The notes below the pieces were generated by a model. The model worked only from the letters and a program-made list of their open reading frames with translations. It was not told where the DNA came from and did not search any database. Positions 7,501 to 17,053 of a DNA stretch of 45,267 nt are shown here, piece by piece. A program made the translations under genes and the position numbers. Positions within the stretch are counted from its first letter, which is position 1. Each line of letters opens with the position of its first letter. This DNA comes from Acidimicrobiia bacterium (GTDB taxonomy: Bacteria; Actinomycetota; Acidimicrobiia; Acidimicrobiales; SZUA-35): positions 1-45,267 of the forward strand of contig QIKW01000265.1 in the NCBI GenBank assembly GCA_003231975.1, written 5' to 3'.

Positions 7501-8142
7501 GTGAAGAAGCACAAGCTCACCGAGCGACAACTATCAATTCTTGAGTTCATTTCAGCTCAAATGCGAGACATCGGCTACCCGCCGTCGGTTCGCGAGATTG
7601 CGGCTCACGTCGGTCTCACTTCTCCCTCAACGGTTCACTCTCACCTGGCAACCCTCCAACGAGAGGGCTACTTGCGGCGAGATCCCACAAAGCCTCGGGC
7701 CATAGAGGTCCGTTGGGACTCCAATTCCGGTGCTACCGACGTTGAGCGCAGGCCCGTTCGCCACGTGCCTCTAGTCGGATCGGTGGCTGCGGGCACCGAT
7801 GTATTGGCGGCCGAGCACATCGAAGAGACCTACCCCGTCCCTGCAGATCTAACCGGCGACGGCGACCTGTTCATGCTGAGGGTGCGCGGCGACTCAATGA
7901 TCGATGCAGGCATTCTCGACCGAGACTTCGTGATCGTCCAGGTGCAACCGACGGCCAAGAACGGCGACATCGTTGTTGCCGGTATTCCGGGCGAAGAGGC
8001 AACGGTCAAGACCTACAGCACCGACGACAAGAGCGGCCAGATCGTGCTGCTCCCCGCCAACTTTGCGCTGAAACCAATGCGTTATGACCCCGACGAAGTG
8101 CAAATCTTCGGCAAAGTTGTAACGATCATGCGCCGCCTCTGA
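7501..8142 (+). CDS. lexA: SOS repressor LexA
   Basis: LexA represses DNA-damage genes and cleaves itself when RecA filaments form. The 213-residue protein has the N-terminal winged helix (LTERQLSILEFI, then PPSVREIAAHVGLTSPSTVH, residues 6-50). The cleavage site is Ala-Gly within SVAAGTDVL near residue 98. The S24 peptidase domain carries the nucleophile in RVRGDSMIDAG (serine near 130) and the general-base lysine in ATVKTY near 170. The start is GTG with a near-perfect AAAGGAGG five bases upstream. It is divergent from the LysM gene across an 830-base gap full of repeats, and has its own LexA box at 7432-7445. Confidence 0.98.
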   Translation: MKKHKLTERQLSILEFISAQMRDIGYPPSVREIAAHVGLTSPSTVHSHLATLQREGYLRRDPTKPRAIEVRWDSNSGATDVERRPVRHVPLVGSVAAGTDVLAAEHIEETYPVPADLTGDGDLFMLRVRGDSMIDAGILDRDFVIVQVQPTAKNGDIVVAGIPGEEATVKTYSTDDKSGQIVLLPANFALKPMRYDPDEVQIFGKVVTIMRRL

Positions 8143-8164
8143 TTGGCGCCACTTGGGAGGGCTG

Positions 8165-8968
8165 CTACTGCGGGGCGGTAGCGACAGCCAGCCGTTCTGC
8201 TTCAAGTTCTGTGCGTTGCTTCAGTGACGTTTCGGCTATGTCGTCAACTTCGTCGTCGGTGAAGCCTGCCATTTTGCGGAATTCGCGGGCCAGCCGAATT
8301 GGTGAATCAACTTCTTCGCCTCGCTGGCCCCTGAAGTTGAACAGGCCGTCAACAACCTTCTGGAACTCGAGGGCGGCCTTGCGCCGTTCGGGATCTCCCT
8401 CGGTTACCGAGCGCAGCCACTTGGACCCCATGCGAACGTGGGTGACCTCATCAGCCAGCATGTAGTCCTCGCAGTAGCTCAGGATCGGATCACCCATCTC
8501 GTCGCCGAAATCTCGCATCTGGGTGAAAACGTCAATCGCCAAACCTTCCAGGGCTCGGTTTACTCCTGCCAGTCGAAACACCGGGTCTTTGTGGCAAGCA
8601 GCCTCGAACAGGGTGGTCGTTTCAACGTACTCGCCAAGCTCGCCTCCCATGTGCTCGGCCAGCTTGATTGAGATCTCGCAATGGCGGGCCTCGTCCCAGC
8701 ACTGGCGGGCCATGTCGAGCTTCAGCTCATATGGCACGTCGTTGGTATCGAAGTCAAAGGCGGTACGACCCGCGCCTTCCAGCGCCTGAATTTCGCCGAC
8801 GAAGATTCCGTGCATCCGCCTGCGGGCGCGGTCAGCCACATCCTCGGCTCCAGGGTCTACATTGCCAACTTCCATGGAATGGCGGGGATCGCTGAAGCGC
8901 TCCTCGCTGGTTTGGCGGTTGAAGCGGTGGTCTCTGGCCAAAGCTGACGGTGAAATGTGCTTCTGCAT
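8165..8968 (-). CDS. DUF455 ferritin-like family protein
   Basis: A 267-residue protein with the ferritin-like pattern of the DUF455 family: GEIQALEGAGRTAFDF, then MARQCWDEARHCEI, a middle stretch with EGLAIDVF, and a final ADEVTHVRMGSKW. The glutamate and ExxH residues could bind a di-iron centre, as in related four-helix oxygenases. The exact reaction is unknown. I chose the ATG at 8968 because AAGGA lies seven bases upstream and the family-like sequence begins there; an upstream start at 9046 would extend it by 26 dissimilar residues and run into the hrpB start region. It is divergent from hrpB with 78 bases between starts. Confidence 0.8.
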   Translation of the reverse strand: MQKHISPSALARDHRFNRQTSEERFSDPRHSMEVGNVDPGAEDVADRARRRMHGIFVGEIQALEGAGRTAFDFDTNDVPYELKLDMARQCWDEARHCEISIKLAEHMGGELGEYVETTTLFEAACHKDPVFRLAGVNRALEGLAIDVFTQMRDFGDEMGDPILSYCEDYMLADEVTHVRMGSKWLRSVTEGDPERRKAALEFQKVVDGLFNFRGQRGEEVDSPIRLAREFRKMAGFTDDEVDDIAETSLKQRTELEAERLAVATAPQ

Positions 8969-9046
8969 GACTCGATCCTTCTGTCGCCTTACTCTGCGTA
9001 CTCCGTTCGTACACCCGTCATACACCGTAAACCAGGAGCGAGCCAA

Positions 9047-11512
9047 GTGCCATACCCCCGGCTCCGGCCCCGTGAATCAGATCTGCCGGTTGCCCAGCAG
9101 TTCGACCAGATCGTTGCGGCTGTCGTCGATGGCTCACTGGTTCTGACAGCAGCTCCCGGCGCAGGCAAGTCCAGCCTTGTTCCTTTCGCGGTTGACGCCG
9201 CGCTTGGCAGCGACAGCCAGGATCCCCAGCGCGTACTGCTGCTTGAACCGCGTCGGATGGCCGCTTCGGCAACCGCTTCTCGGCTGGCTGAGCTTCTGGG
9301 TGAGAAACTTGGCGACAGCGTTGGTTTGACCATGCGGGGACGGCGCCTGGTTGGCCCGAATTGTCGCATCGAGGTGATGACCGAGGCGGTCCTGACCCGA
9401 CGCATCCAGCACGACCCCGAACTGCTGGGGATTGGCGCCATCATCTTCGACGAGTTCCACGAAAGGAACCTCCACACCGACCTTGGCCTGGCAATGGCAA
9501 TCGAGGCCAGGGACTCGATCCGGCCCAAGCTGAAGCTGATCGTAATGTCGGCCACGATGAGCTCTGAACGTGTTGCGGCACTGCTGGGCGGAGCAACGGT
9601 TGTTGAGGTTCCAGGTCGGGCCTTTCCCGTGGCGACCGAGCACCGGGGGCGCCCAGCAAGCCGAGAGTGGCCCCGGTCGGTGGCCGTGGCCGCCACAGAG
9701 GCCGCTGGCAGGGTTAAGGGTGATGTGCTGGTCTTTGTGCCGGGCCGACGAGAAATTACCCAGGTATGCCAACTGTTGGACCACCATCCCGAGGTGATTG
9801 GGCTGCACGGGGGCGCGGGCGCCGACGCCCTCCAGCGAGGTGTTTTGGCTCCGTCGTTGACGTCGCGAATCATTGTCGCCACCAGTGTGGCGGAAACATC
9901 GGTGACAATCCCGGGAGTGGAGGCCGTTGTGGATGGCGGCCTGGCTCGCCGCGCCAGGTTCGACGCCGCAACTGGCCTCGGCCGATTGGAAACCGGATTC
10001 GTCAGCCGCTTCGCCGCTGATCAACGCAGGGGCCGCGCCGGGCGCACCGGCCCGGGACTGTGTATTCGTTTGTGGTCCCAGGATGACCACGCCTTGCTCA
10101 ACACCGCGGTTCCCCCCGAGATTCTGGAGGGAGACCCGCTGCTGGTTGCGATGGAGCTGCTCCGCTGGGGCGACCCAACAGCAGCAACCCTCCCCCTGCT
10201 TGACCGCCCGCCCCGCCATCGGCTGGAGGCCGCAAACCAAATCCTCCAGTGGCTTGGCCTGGCGAACCAAGAAGGCAAACTCACCAAGTCGGGAGAAGCG
10301 GCGGCCACGCTTCCCACCCATCCTCGTCTGGCTGCCTTGTTGCTTTTGGCCAGGCGGGCCGGACGACTTGACGAGGCGCTGGCTGTGGCCGCCGCCCTCG
10401 ATGGCGACCACCATCCCCCAGGCGATGCGCTGGCCGAGTTCGTCACCAAGCAACGTGGCCGCCACGAGGCAAAGGAAACAACCAAACGACTGCGAAGGGC
10501 CCTTGACGCCCAGCCCGCGGTTGGCGGGGCCCAGAAGCTTGATATTCCGGCTGGCATCGGGCCGTTGTTGGCCGCCGCATGGCCAGACAGGATTGCCCTT
10601 CCGAGGCCAGGGCGACCCAACGACCTTCTCTTGGCCACGGGTCGGGAGGTGGCGTTTGCTGGAAACACCTCGGTTGGCGGCGAGGCCGATGCCTACATCA
10701 TCGCAGACGCAACCGTCTCAGGCGACTCTGGCCGGGTGCGTCTGGCCGAGTCGTTTGATCGCCGCCTGATTGCAAGGCTGGCCGCCAACCACATCGAATC
10801 CCGTGACTTGGTTCACTGGGATGATCGCCTGGACACCGTTACTGCCCAACGCCAAACCATGCTTGGCGCAATCGTGCTGCACAACGCCCCTCTGGCAAAG
10901 CCATCCCGGTCGGCCTTGCACGCCGCCTTCCGGTCGGGGCTACGCCGACGCGGCCTAGACCTGCTTGGTTGGACCAGCGCCGACCAGGAACTCAGAGGTC
11001 GCCTTGCTTGGCTGAATGGCGAGGCTCCCCAGGATTGGCCAGACGTTTCAGACCAGGCTCTTCTGGAAACGGTGGAGCAGTGGCTGCCGCTTGATTCGGT
11101 AAACACCCCCACTCAGCTGCGCTCGCTTCGCCCGGGGCCAAGCCTTCTGAACTTGTTGGACTGGAAGCAAAAGCAACGCCTTGACGAATTGGCCCCAGCA
11201 TCGCTTTCGCCGCCCAACGGCCGGGCCAAGCCGATTCATTACCAGTCTGGCCGCCCGGTCTGGAAGGTTCGGATTCAGCACGTGCTGGGGCTGGACAAGC
11301 ACCCGCTGATAGGGCCGAGTCAAACGCCGCTCACCATCGAGCTGCTCTCGCCCGCCAACCGTCCGGCGCAGACCACGACCGACCTGCCAGGCTTCTGGCG
11401 CGGTTCCTACAAGTCGGTAAGGACAGAGCTGCGGGGCCGCTACCCGAAACACGATTGGCCCGAAGACCCAACTATCGCCGGTCCCCCAGGGGCTGGGAAA
11501 CCAGGCTCTTGA
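9047..11512 (+). CDS. hrpB: ATP-dependent helicase HrpB
   Basis: A DEAH-type superfamily 2 helicase of 821 residues, the full HrpB length. In order: Walker A APGAGKSS near residue 40, motif II FDEFHERN near 134, motif III MSATM near 170, motif VI QRRGRAGRTG near 327, and the HrpB-specific C-terminal domain ending LPGFWRGSYKSVRTELRGRY. The start is GTG at 9047 with AGGAG eight bases upstream; the frame is open upstream but that part is not family-like. HrpB helicases probably remodel RNA; the substrate is not established here. Its last 41 bases overlap the 3' end of dapE on the other strand. Confidence 0.95.
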   Translation: MPYPRLRPRESDLPVAQQFDQIVAAVVDGSLVLTAAPGAGKSSLVPFAVDAALGSDSQDPQRVLLLEPRRMAASATASRLAELLGEKLGDSVGLTMRGRRLVGPNCRIEVMTEAVLTRRIQHDPELLGIGAIIFDEFHERNLHTDLGLAMAIEARDSIRPKLKLIVMSATMSSERVAALLGGATVVEVPGRAFPVATEHRGRPASREWPRSVAVAATEAAGRVKGDVLVFVPGRREITQVCQLLDHHPEVIGLHGGAGADALQRGVLAPSLTSRIIVATSVAETSVTIPGVEAVVDGGLARRARFDAATGLGRLETGFVSRFAADQRRGRAGRTGPGLCIRLWSQDDHALLNTAVPPEILEGDPLLVAMELLRWGDPTAATLPLLDRPPRHRLEAANQILQWLGLANQEGKLTKSGEAAATLPTHPRLAALLLLARRAGRLDEALAVAAALDGDHHPPGDALAEFVTKQRGRHEAKETTKRLRRALDAQPAVGGAQKLDIPAGIGPLLAAAWPDRIALPRPGRPNDLLLATGREVAFAGNTSVGGEADAYIIADATVSGDSGRVRLAESFDRRLIARLAANHIESRDLVHWDDRLDTVTAQRQTMLGAIVLHNAPLAKPSRSALHAAFRSGLRRRGLDLLGWTSADQELRGRLAWLNGEAPQDWPDVSDQALLETVEQWLPLDSVNTPTQLRSLRPGPSLLNLLDWKQKQRLDELAPASLSPPNGRAKPIHYQSGRPVWKVRIQHVLGLDKHPLIGPSQTPLTIELLSPANRPAQTTTDLPGFWRGSYKSVRTELRGRYPKHDWPEDPTIAGPPGAGKPGS

Positions 11513-12572
11513 TGGCGGCGAACGTGCGCTCGATCGACTCTCTGTGGAGGTGCTCGTTTGGCGTGTGGGCGATAGTTGGATCGCCAGAGCCGAAGTTGGT
11601 GGCGGGCACACCGAGTTGGGCGAATCGGGCAACGTCAGTCCAGCCCAGCTTGGCCCGAACCTCAAGCGAGTTCTCGTCCTTCAACCTCTGGAAAAGCGGA
11701 TGGTCCAGCGAGGGAGGACAAGCCGGGGAACGGTCGATCACCCGCAACTGATCCAAGTTATCCAGATGCGGGGCCAGGAGTTCCCGCACCGATTCTTCAG
11801 CCTCTGACAGAGAGCGATCCGGAGCGAACCGATGATGGATACGCAAGGTGACCGAATCGGGAACCACGTTTCCCGCAACGCCCCCTTCGACGTGGACCGC
11901 CTGGATCGACTCTCGATAGGTGCAGCCATCAATCGTTGGCTTCCGGGCCTCGTACGCCCCAAGCGTTTCCAGCAGCCCGGACAGGCGGTGGATCGCATTG
12001 CGCCCCATCCAGGGCCGGGCGGTGTGGGCCCTGGCCCCGGCCAGGACCACTTCGAACCGCATGGCCCCCTGGCAGCCAGCCTCGATCGCCCCATCTGTTG
12101 GCTCACCCAGGATTGCGCAGTCTCCCTCCAGCAGGTCGGGACGCTTGGCCGCCAGTTCGTTCAGGCCGTTGTGCTGCTGGGCCACCTCTTCCCTGGCGTA
12201 AAAGACGAAAGTCAGGTCGATCGCGGGCTGCGTCACGGTGCGGGCGATCTCCAAGAAGCACGCCAGCCCACCTTTCATGTCGGCCGAGCCAACGCCCCAG
12301 AGTGTCTGGCCAACAATTCTGGCCACACCGTTGGTGCCACCAACAAGGGACGGGTCGACAACAACCGGCACCGTGTCGGTGTGGCCGGCCAGAATCAACC
12401 GTTCCTGGCGACCGAGTTGGGTTCGGGCAACCAGGTTGTCTCCAACTCGATCCACTTCCAAATGACCGAGCGTGCCAAGTTCGGCCTCGAGCCAGTCGAC
12501 AAGCTCAGCTTCTTCGAACGACACCGAGGTGCGATTCACCAGGTCTGCGGTTAGCGCCAGAAGGTCGGTCAT
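11472..12572 (-). CDS. dapE: Succinyl-diaminopimelate desuccinylase
   Basis: An M20 metallopeptidase-family enzyme that removes succinate from N-succinyl-LL-diaminopimelate in lysine and peptidoglycan synthesis. Metal-site motifs are present: ILAGHTDTVP near residue 60 (His), GSADMKGG near 97 (Asp), YAREEV near 125 (Glu pair), CAILGEPTDG near 152 and a histidine in PTIAHTPNEHL near 335. The 366-residue length is standard for the actinobacterial form. The window also holds dapC and dapF, supporting the substrate call, although they lie apart. Its 3' end overlaps hrpB by 41 coding bases. Confidence 0.93.
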   Translation of the reverse strand: MTDLLALTADLVNRTSVSFEEAELVDWLEAELGTLGHLEVDRVGDNLVARTQLGRQERLILAGHTDTVPVVVDPSLVGGTNGVARIVGQTLWGVGSADMKGGLACFLEIARTVTQPAIDLTFVFYAREEVAQQHNGLNELAAKRPDLLEGDCAILGEPTDGAIEAGCQGAMRFEVVLAGARAHTARPWMGRNAIHRLSGLLETLGAYEARKPTIDGCTYRESIQAVHVEGGVAGNVVPDSVTLRIHHRFAPDRSLSEAEESVRELLAPHLDNLDQLRVIDRSPACPPSLDHPLFQRLKDENSLEVRAKLGWTDVARFAQLGVPATNFGSGDPTIAHTPNEHLHRESIERTFAAIKSLVSQPLGDRR

Positions 12573-12659
12573 TGTGCGTTGAGGTTAGACAATACAGGGG
12601 CCGAATAGGGGCAGCTCGCGCCTGGTGGGCTCGGCAGGAACCGTGGCTAGGTTGGCGGC

Positions 12660-14456
12660 ATGCGTCGCCTTTCCCTAGTTCTGGCGATCGTGGTTGCGGC
12701 CGCGCTCGCCATCCCTTTTGTGAATCCCGTCCCGGCTTCGGCAGCCGAAGTTGTTGACGGTCGCTTCCCAACCGAGGAAGCATTCGTTGACCAGGCGTAT
12801 CGAGACTTTCTTGCCCGAGGACCAGACGCAGGCGGCCTCTCGTTCTGGGCCGCCGAGCTTGAGGGAGGAACCTCCCCGGCGGCCTTGGTTGAACAGCTTC
12901 TGTCGTCTGGCGAGTTCGAAGGGACCGTCGCGCCGATTGTTCGGCTTTACCGATCCGTTTTTGATAGGCAGCCAGACTTGGCGGGCCTCCGTTTCTGGGT
13001 GAGCCTCAGTCGAAGCGGGGTGCCACTTCCAACGATCGCAGCCGAATTCCTGGCGAGCGCCGAGTTTGAAGCCCTGGCGGCAGCCCAGACAACCGATCAG
13101 GTTGTTGAGGCCATTTACGCTCGATCGCTCGGGCGCCCTGCCGATGTCGGTGGCCTGGCGTTCTGGAGGGGCGAGATTGACTCGGGCCGACTAACGCTGG
13201 CCCAGTTCGTGGTTGCCGTCTCCGAATCGCTGGAGAACAAGGCCCAACGTCGCACCCAAGTGCTAACCACGCTGATGTACCTGGGCCTGCTCCAACGAAC
13301 CCCCGAGCCCGGCGGCCTGGCGTTTTGGAGCGACCAGCTTGCTCAAGGCCTTACCATCCAAGGCTTCGCTGAAACGGTGATGGGGCTTGGCGAGTACCGC
13401 AACCGTTTCCCAGGCAGGCCAACCATCACCACGACCGTGGTTGCCGAGGGGTTAACCATTCCGTGGGACATCGAGTCTCTTCCCGACGGCACTCTCTTGA
13501 TTAGCGAGCGACCGGGCGGGTTCAACGTTCTCCCTCCGGGAGGCCCAATTCGGGAGCTCACAGCCGACTTCAGCGACCTGTTCGCCAACGGCGAAACCGG
13601 GATGATGGGCATTGCGGTAGATCCAGACTTTTCAAACAATCGCCGGATTTACAGCTGCCAGGGCAAAGACTCGCCGCGGCAAATTCAGGTGTTGGCTTGG
13701 ACTCTCGACGCTGCGCTCACCACGGCCACTCGTGTGGCCGACCCCCTTGTTGGCGGGTTGCCAATCGGCAGCGGCCGCCACGGGGGCTGCCAGCTTGAGT
13801 TCGACCGTGTCGGAAACCTGTGGATTGGCACCGGCGACGCGGCCGACGGCGCCAACCCCCAGTCGCTCACTTCCCTTGGAGGCAAAGTACTGCGGGTAGA
13901 CCCAGCAACGGGCGGGCCGGTGGCGGGCAATCCGTTCTTCGGTGCCGCCAACGCCGACCAGCGCCTGATCTACAGCTATGGGCACCGCAACGTGCAGGGC
14001 CTGGCGCTGAGGCCGGGAACAAACGAGATGTGGAGCGTTGAGCACGGGCCCACCATTGAAGATGAGGTCAACCGGCCGGTGGCAGGAGGCAACGCGGGCT
14101 GGAATCCGGTGCCGGGTTACAACGAAAGCGTGCCGATGACCAACTTCGGGCTTGGCAACAACGTGTTCGGGGCGCAATGGTCCACCGGCCCGGCACTGGC
14201 CCTCAGCGGAGGCGACTGGACCAACGATCCCAGCTGGGGAGCCTGGAACAACGCCCTTGGCGTTGCCGCCCTCAAGAATCAGACGCTGCGCCTGCTCTTC
14301 TTCAGCCCCGATGGGGTCTACCTGGGCCAACGAACGATCATCGACGGCCAGTTCGGGCGACTCAGGGCCGTGCATCAGGCAGCCGACGGCTCCCTCTATG
14401 TGAGCACGGGAACAGGCACCGACCGCATCATTCGGATCACCCCCTCAGCGGGCTAA
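12660..14456 (+). CDS. Secreted DUF4214-repeat / glucose-sorbosone dehydrogenase fusion
   Basis: A 598-residue exported protein. A signal peptide (about 1-28) ends ASA. Four DUF4214-like repeats follow, each about 50 residues with an F/Y-x-R-x-P-D-x-G-G-L-x-F-W core: PDAGGLSFW, PDLAGLRFW, ADVGGLAFW and PEPGGLAFW. From about residue 256 comes a six-bladed beta-propeller of the PQQ-dependent soluble aldose dehydrogenase type (PWDIESLPDGTLLISER, then SGRHGGCQLEFD, GNLWIGTGD, YSYGHRNVQGLALRPG and EVNRPVAGGNAGW). The histidine in SGRHGG fits the catalytic position of that family. It probably oxidises sugars or related aldehydes outside the cell, if PQQ is available. The DUF4214 part may bind surface or matrix partners. 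Its stop directly abuts the stop of dapC on the other strand. Confidence 0.87.
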   Translation: MRRLSLVLAIVVAAALAIPFVNPVPASAAEVVDGRFPTEEAFVDQAYRDFLARGPDAGGLSFWAAELEGGTSPAALVEQLLSSGEFEGTVAPIVRLYRSVFDRQPDLAGLRFWVSLSRSGVPLPTIAAEFLASAEFEALAAAQTTDQVVEAIYARSLGRPADVGGLAFWRGEIDSGRLTLAQFVVAVSESLENKAQRRTQVLTTLMYLGLLQRTPEPGGLAFWSDQLAQGLTIQGFAETVMGLGEYRNRFPGRPTITTTVVAEGLTIPWDIESLPDGTLLISERPGGFNVLPPGGPIRELTADFSDLFANGETGMMGIAVDPDFSNNRRIYSCQGKDSPRQIQVLAWTLDAALTTATRVADPLVGGLPIGSGRHGGCQLEFDRVGNLWIGTGDAADGANPQSLTSLGGKVLRVDPATGGPVAGNPFFGAANADQRLIYSYGHRNVQGLALRPGTNEMWSVEHGPTIEDEVNRPVAGGNAGWNPVPGYNESVPMTNFGLGNNVFGAQWSTGPALALSGGDWTNDPSWGAWNNALGVAALKNQTLRLLFFSPDGVYLGQRTIIDGQFGRLRAVHQAADGSLYVSTGTGTDRIIRITPSAG

Positions 14457-15569
14457 CTACAGACCCAAGCGGCTGGCCGCCAGATCGATCATGTGGTCTG
14501 GCTGCACCGCCGCCACCCGAATATGGCCCGCCCCGTCGGGTCCGTAGAACTCCCCCGGGCTGACCAACACCCCAGCTTCTTTCGCCAATCGTTCGGTGAG
14601 GGCCCAGGCGTCTCCATCGGGCGCAGCGGCCCAAGGGTAGAAACCGCCCTTCGGTAGCGGCGCGGTTACGCCAACGGCCTCCAGGAGTTGCTGTATTCGT
14701 TTCAGGCGGTCCTGGTATCTCTGGGCCTGAACCAGCACGTGCTCTCGGTCTTGGAAAGCGGCAACCGCAGCCGCCTGCACCGGGCCTGGAAGCATGAAGC
14801 CAGCGTGTTTGCGAACCTCGCCCAGGTAGTGAACCAGGTCTGGGTCACCGGCATAGAAGCCGGCTCTGGCACCTGCCAGGTTCGACCGCTTTGAAAGCGA
14901 GTGAACGCCAAGCACCCCGTCGAGCCCGTGCTGGAGGATCGACCGGGGCGGCCCGCTCCAGGTGAACTCGATGTAGCACTCGTCTGAAAGAATCGGGACC
15001 TGGTTTGCCCGGCCCCAGGCGGCAACGGCCCCGAGATCGTCCAACCCGCCCGCCGGGTTTCCCGGGGTGTTTACCCAAAGGCACAACGCCCTGGCCGCGT
15101 CGGCTGGGTCGACTGCCGCCAAATCGAGCTCCCAGTTCTGGTTGACGGGCACCGGCACCGCCCGGCAGTTGGCCAGGCGAGCGCCCATTGCGTAGCTGGG
15201 GTAGCTGACCGCCGGATAGAGCACGGTGTCGAGGCTGGGCCGCCGGAGCCTAAGCCAATGAGGCAGGCCTGCCACTACTTCCTTTGACCCAATCGTGGCC
15301 CGAATGTCGCCGGGCTGAAGATCCAGCCCAACCAGGTCGTTCAGCCATCCGGCAGCGGCCTCCCGAAGGGCCGGTGTGCCAATTGACGGGGGGTAGCCCC
15401 GCTCGGAGTTGGACGCGCCAAGTGCGTGCACAACCGAAGCAGGCGGTGGATCACAGGGGTTACCGATTGACAGGTCGACAATTCCCCCTTCGTGGGCGGT
15501 TGCGATCTTCTTAATGGGGTCAAGTCGATCGTGGGGATAGGGAGGGGGAACAAACGGCTGAACGGTCAC
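14457..15569 (-). CDS. dapC: Succinyldiaminopimelate transaminase
   Basis: A class I/II PLP aminotransferase of 370 residues matching the actinobacterial DapC type (N-succinyl-LL-diaminopimelate aminotransferase, lysine pathway). Key positions: LWVNTPGNPAGG near residue 163, SDECYIEFTW near 194, and HSLSKRSNLAGARAG near 222 with the PLP-binding lysine. A substrate arginine is likely in HIRVAAVQ near the end. It overlaps hflX by four bases (ATGA), so it is translationally coupled to the run miaA-dapF-hflX-dapC. Other aminotransferase substrates cannot be excluded by sequence alone, but dapE and dapF nearby support the call. Confidence 0.88.
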   Translation of the reverse strand: MTVQPFVPPPYPHDRLDPIKKIATAHEGGIVDLSIGNPCDPPPASVVHALGASNSERGYPPSIGTPALREAAAGWLNDLVGLDLQPGDIRATIGSKEVVAGLPHWLRLRRPSLDTVLYPAVSYPSYAMGARLANCRAVPVPVNQNWELDLAAVDPADAARALCLWVNTPGNPAGGLDDLGAVAAWGRANQVPILSDECYIEFTWSGPPRSILQHGLDGVLGVHSLSKRSNLAGARAGFYAGDPDLVHYLGEVRKHAGFMLPGPVQAAAVAAFQDREHVLVQAQRYQDRLKRIQQLLEAVGVTAPLPKGGFYPWAAAPDGDAWALTERLAKEAGVLVSPGEFYGPDGAGHIRVAAVQPDHMIDLAASRLGL

Positions 15570-17053
15570 AGCGTTTCACCGCGGTCGGAATCTGCTGCTG
15601 TGACGGCAACAACAATGAACTTGGAAAGGCGTTTGGCCGAGGCTTCCTCAAGCCGGGCCAGGATTCGCATCCCGTCTGCCTCGGAGGTTTCCTCAACCAC
15701 CTCACCTTCTCGGTGAGTGGCGGCCAGCATGTCGCCCCTGGCCCAGGGGACAAAGAGTTCATAGAGACTGGACAGTTCACGCAACTTGGCGGCAACTGCA
15801 TCGAGGAGAGCCTCGATGCCGGTGCCTTTCTGGGCCGAGATCGCGACCGATCCCGGATACCGGGCCGCCAGGCGCTCTGCTCCACCTGCAAGTCCGTCGG
15901 CGTCGACAGCATCTGCTTTGTTGAACACAAGCAGTTCGGGAACCTCGCCTGCCCCAACGCCTCCCAGAACCTGACGAACAGCTTCGATGTTGCCAAGAGG
16001 GTCGGGGGCGGTGCCATCAACAACGTGCACCAGCAAGTCAACCTCCACCGCAACCTCCAACGTCGATTTGAACGCCTCAACCAGTTGGTGGGGCAGTTTG
16101 CGGACGAATCCAACCGTGTCGGTAACAAGAATCTGCTCGCCACCGGGTAGGCGGGCTTTGCGAGTTGTGGGATCCACGGTTGCGAACAGGCGGTCTTGCA
16201 CCAACACGTTGGCTCCGGTAAGGGTTCGCAACAAGGTCGATTTGCCAGAATTGGTGTAGCCAACAATTGAGACCGAGCGGTAGGGCGAGCGGTGGCGGGC
16301 CTTGCGCTGGTTGGCCCGCCGAGCTGAAATATCGTCGAGGTCGCGCTCCAGTTTGTGCATCCGCCTGACCAGGCGGCGCCTGTCTACCTCCAACTGGGTT
16401 TCGCCAGGCCCCCGAGTGCCAATGCCCCCGCCTTGCTGGCTGAAATCTTTCTTGCGCCGCAGCCGAGGCAAGCGATAGCGCAGCTGGGCCAGCTCAACCT
16501 GGGCCTTGCCCTCGGCCGACTTGGCGTGCTGGGCGAAGATGTCAAGAATCACCGCCGTGCGATCGAGCGCGGTTCGCTTCAGGATCTTCTCGAGGTTGAA
16601 CTGTTGGGCAGGAGATAGTTCGTCGTCGAACACGACAGTGTCGGCATCGATGGCAACCGCGGCCTCCTTGATTTCGGTTGCCTTGCCCTTGCCGACAAAG
16701 GTTGCCGGGTCTGGCCGGTCCCTGCGTTGGGTCAGGCGGTCAAGGGCGTCGGCCCCGGCGGTGTCAACGAGGAGCTCAAGCTCGTCAAGCGAAGCCGCTG
16801 TTTCAAGCTCGCTTTGGCCGCCGTGGGTGACCCCAACCAACACGATCCGCTCGCGGAAGCTGCGGTCCAGAAATCCGGTTTCGTCGTCCAGAGCATCGCG
16901 GCCGTGCTCGACAAACGCTCCGCGGTGGGTACCGACTCCGTCGACGGTCAGGGCTTCGGTGCCCTCTTTGGCTTCGACCGGAGGAGCCTGGGGCGGCCCT
17001 TCTTTGTCTGGCGAAGAGTCAGCCATCGAGAATGACGGTTCCGACATAGACAC
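15566..17053 (-). CDS. hflX: Ribosome-rescue GTPase HflX
   Basis: HflX binds the 50S ribosomal subunit and splits stalled or hibernating ribosomes. The 495-residue protein has the N-terminal HflX domain (VGKGKATEI and VFDDELSPAQQFNLEK), a linker helix with GGGIGTRGPGETQLE, and the G domain with GYTNSGKST (G1), DTVGFVRKLP (G3) and FNKADAVD (G4). The start is uncertain: GTG at 17053 gives a 35-base overlap with dapF, while ATG at 17026 gives only eight. It is part of the minus-strand run miaA-dapF-hflX-dapC, an order conserved in actinobacteria. Confidence 0.96.
   Translation of the reverse strand: MSMSEPSFSMADSSPDKEGPPQAPPVEAKEGTEALTVDGVGTHRGAFVEHGRDALDDETGFLDRSFRERIVLVGVTHGGQSELETAASLDELELLVDTAGADALDRLTQRRDRPDPATFVGKGKATEIKEAAVAIDADTVVFDDELSPAQQFNLEKILKRTALDRTAVILDIFAQHAKSAEGKAQVELAQLRYRLPRLRRKKDFSQQGGGIGTRGPGETQLEVDRRRLVRRMHKLERDLDDISARRANQRKARHRSPYRSVSIVGYTNSGKSTLLRTLTGANVLVQDRLFATVDPTTRKARLPGGEQILVTDTVGFVRKLPHQLVEAFKSTLEVAVEVDLLVHVVDGTAPDPLGNIEAVRQVLGGVGAGEVPELLVFNKADAVDADGLAGGAERLAARYPGSVAISAQKGTGIEALLDAVAAKLRELSSLYELFVPWARGDMLAATHREGEVVEETSEADGMRILARLEEASAKRLSKFIVVAVTAADSDRGETL

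Noticed and set aside
9134-10465. Long open frame antisense to hrpB
   Set aside because: It mirrors hrpB on the other strand, has no recognisable domain and is explained by the GC-rich codon pattern.
13632-14375. Long open frame antisense to the sugar dehydrogenase fusion
   Set aside because: A shadow of the dehydrogenase domain with no family features.
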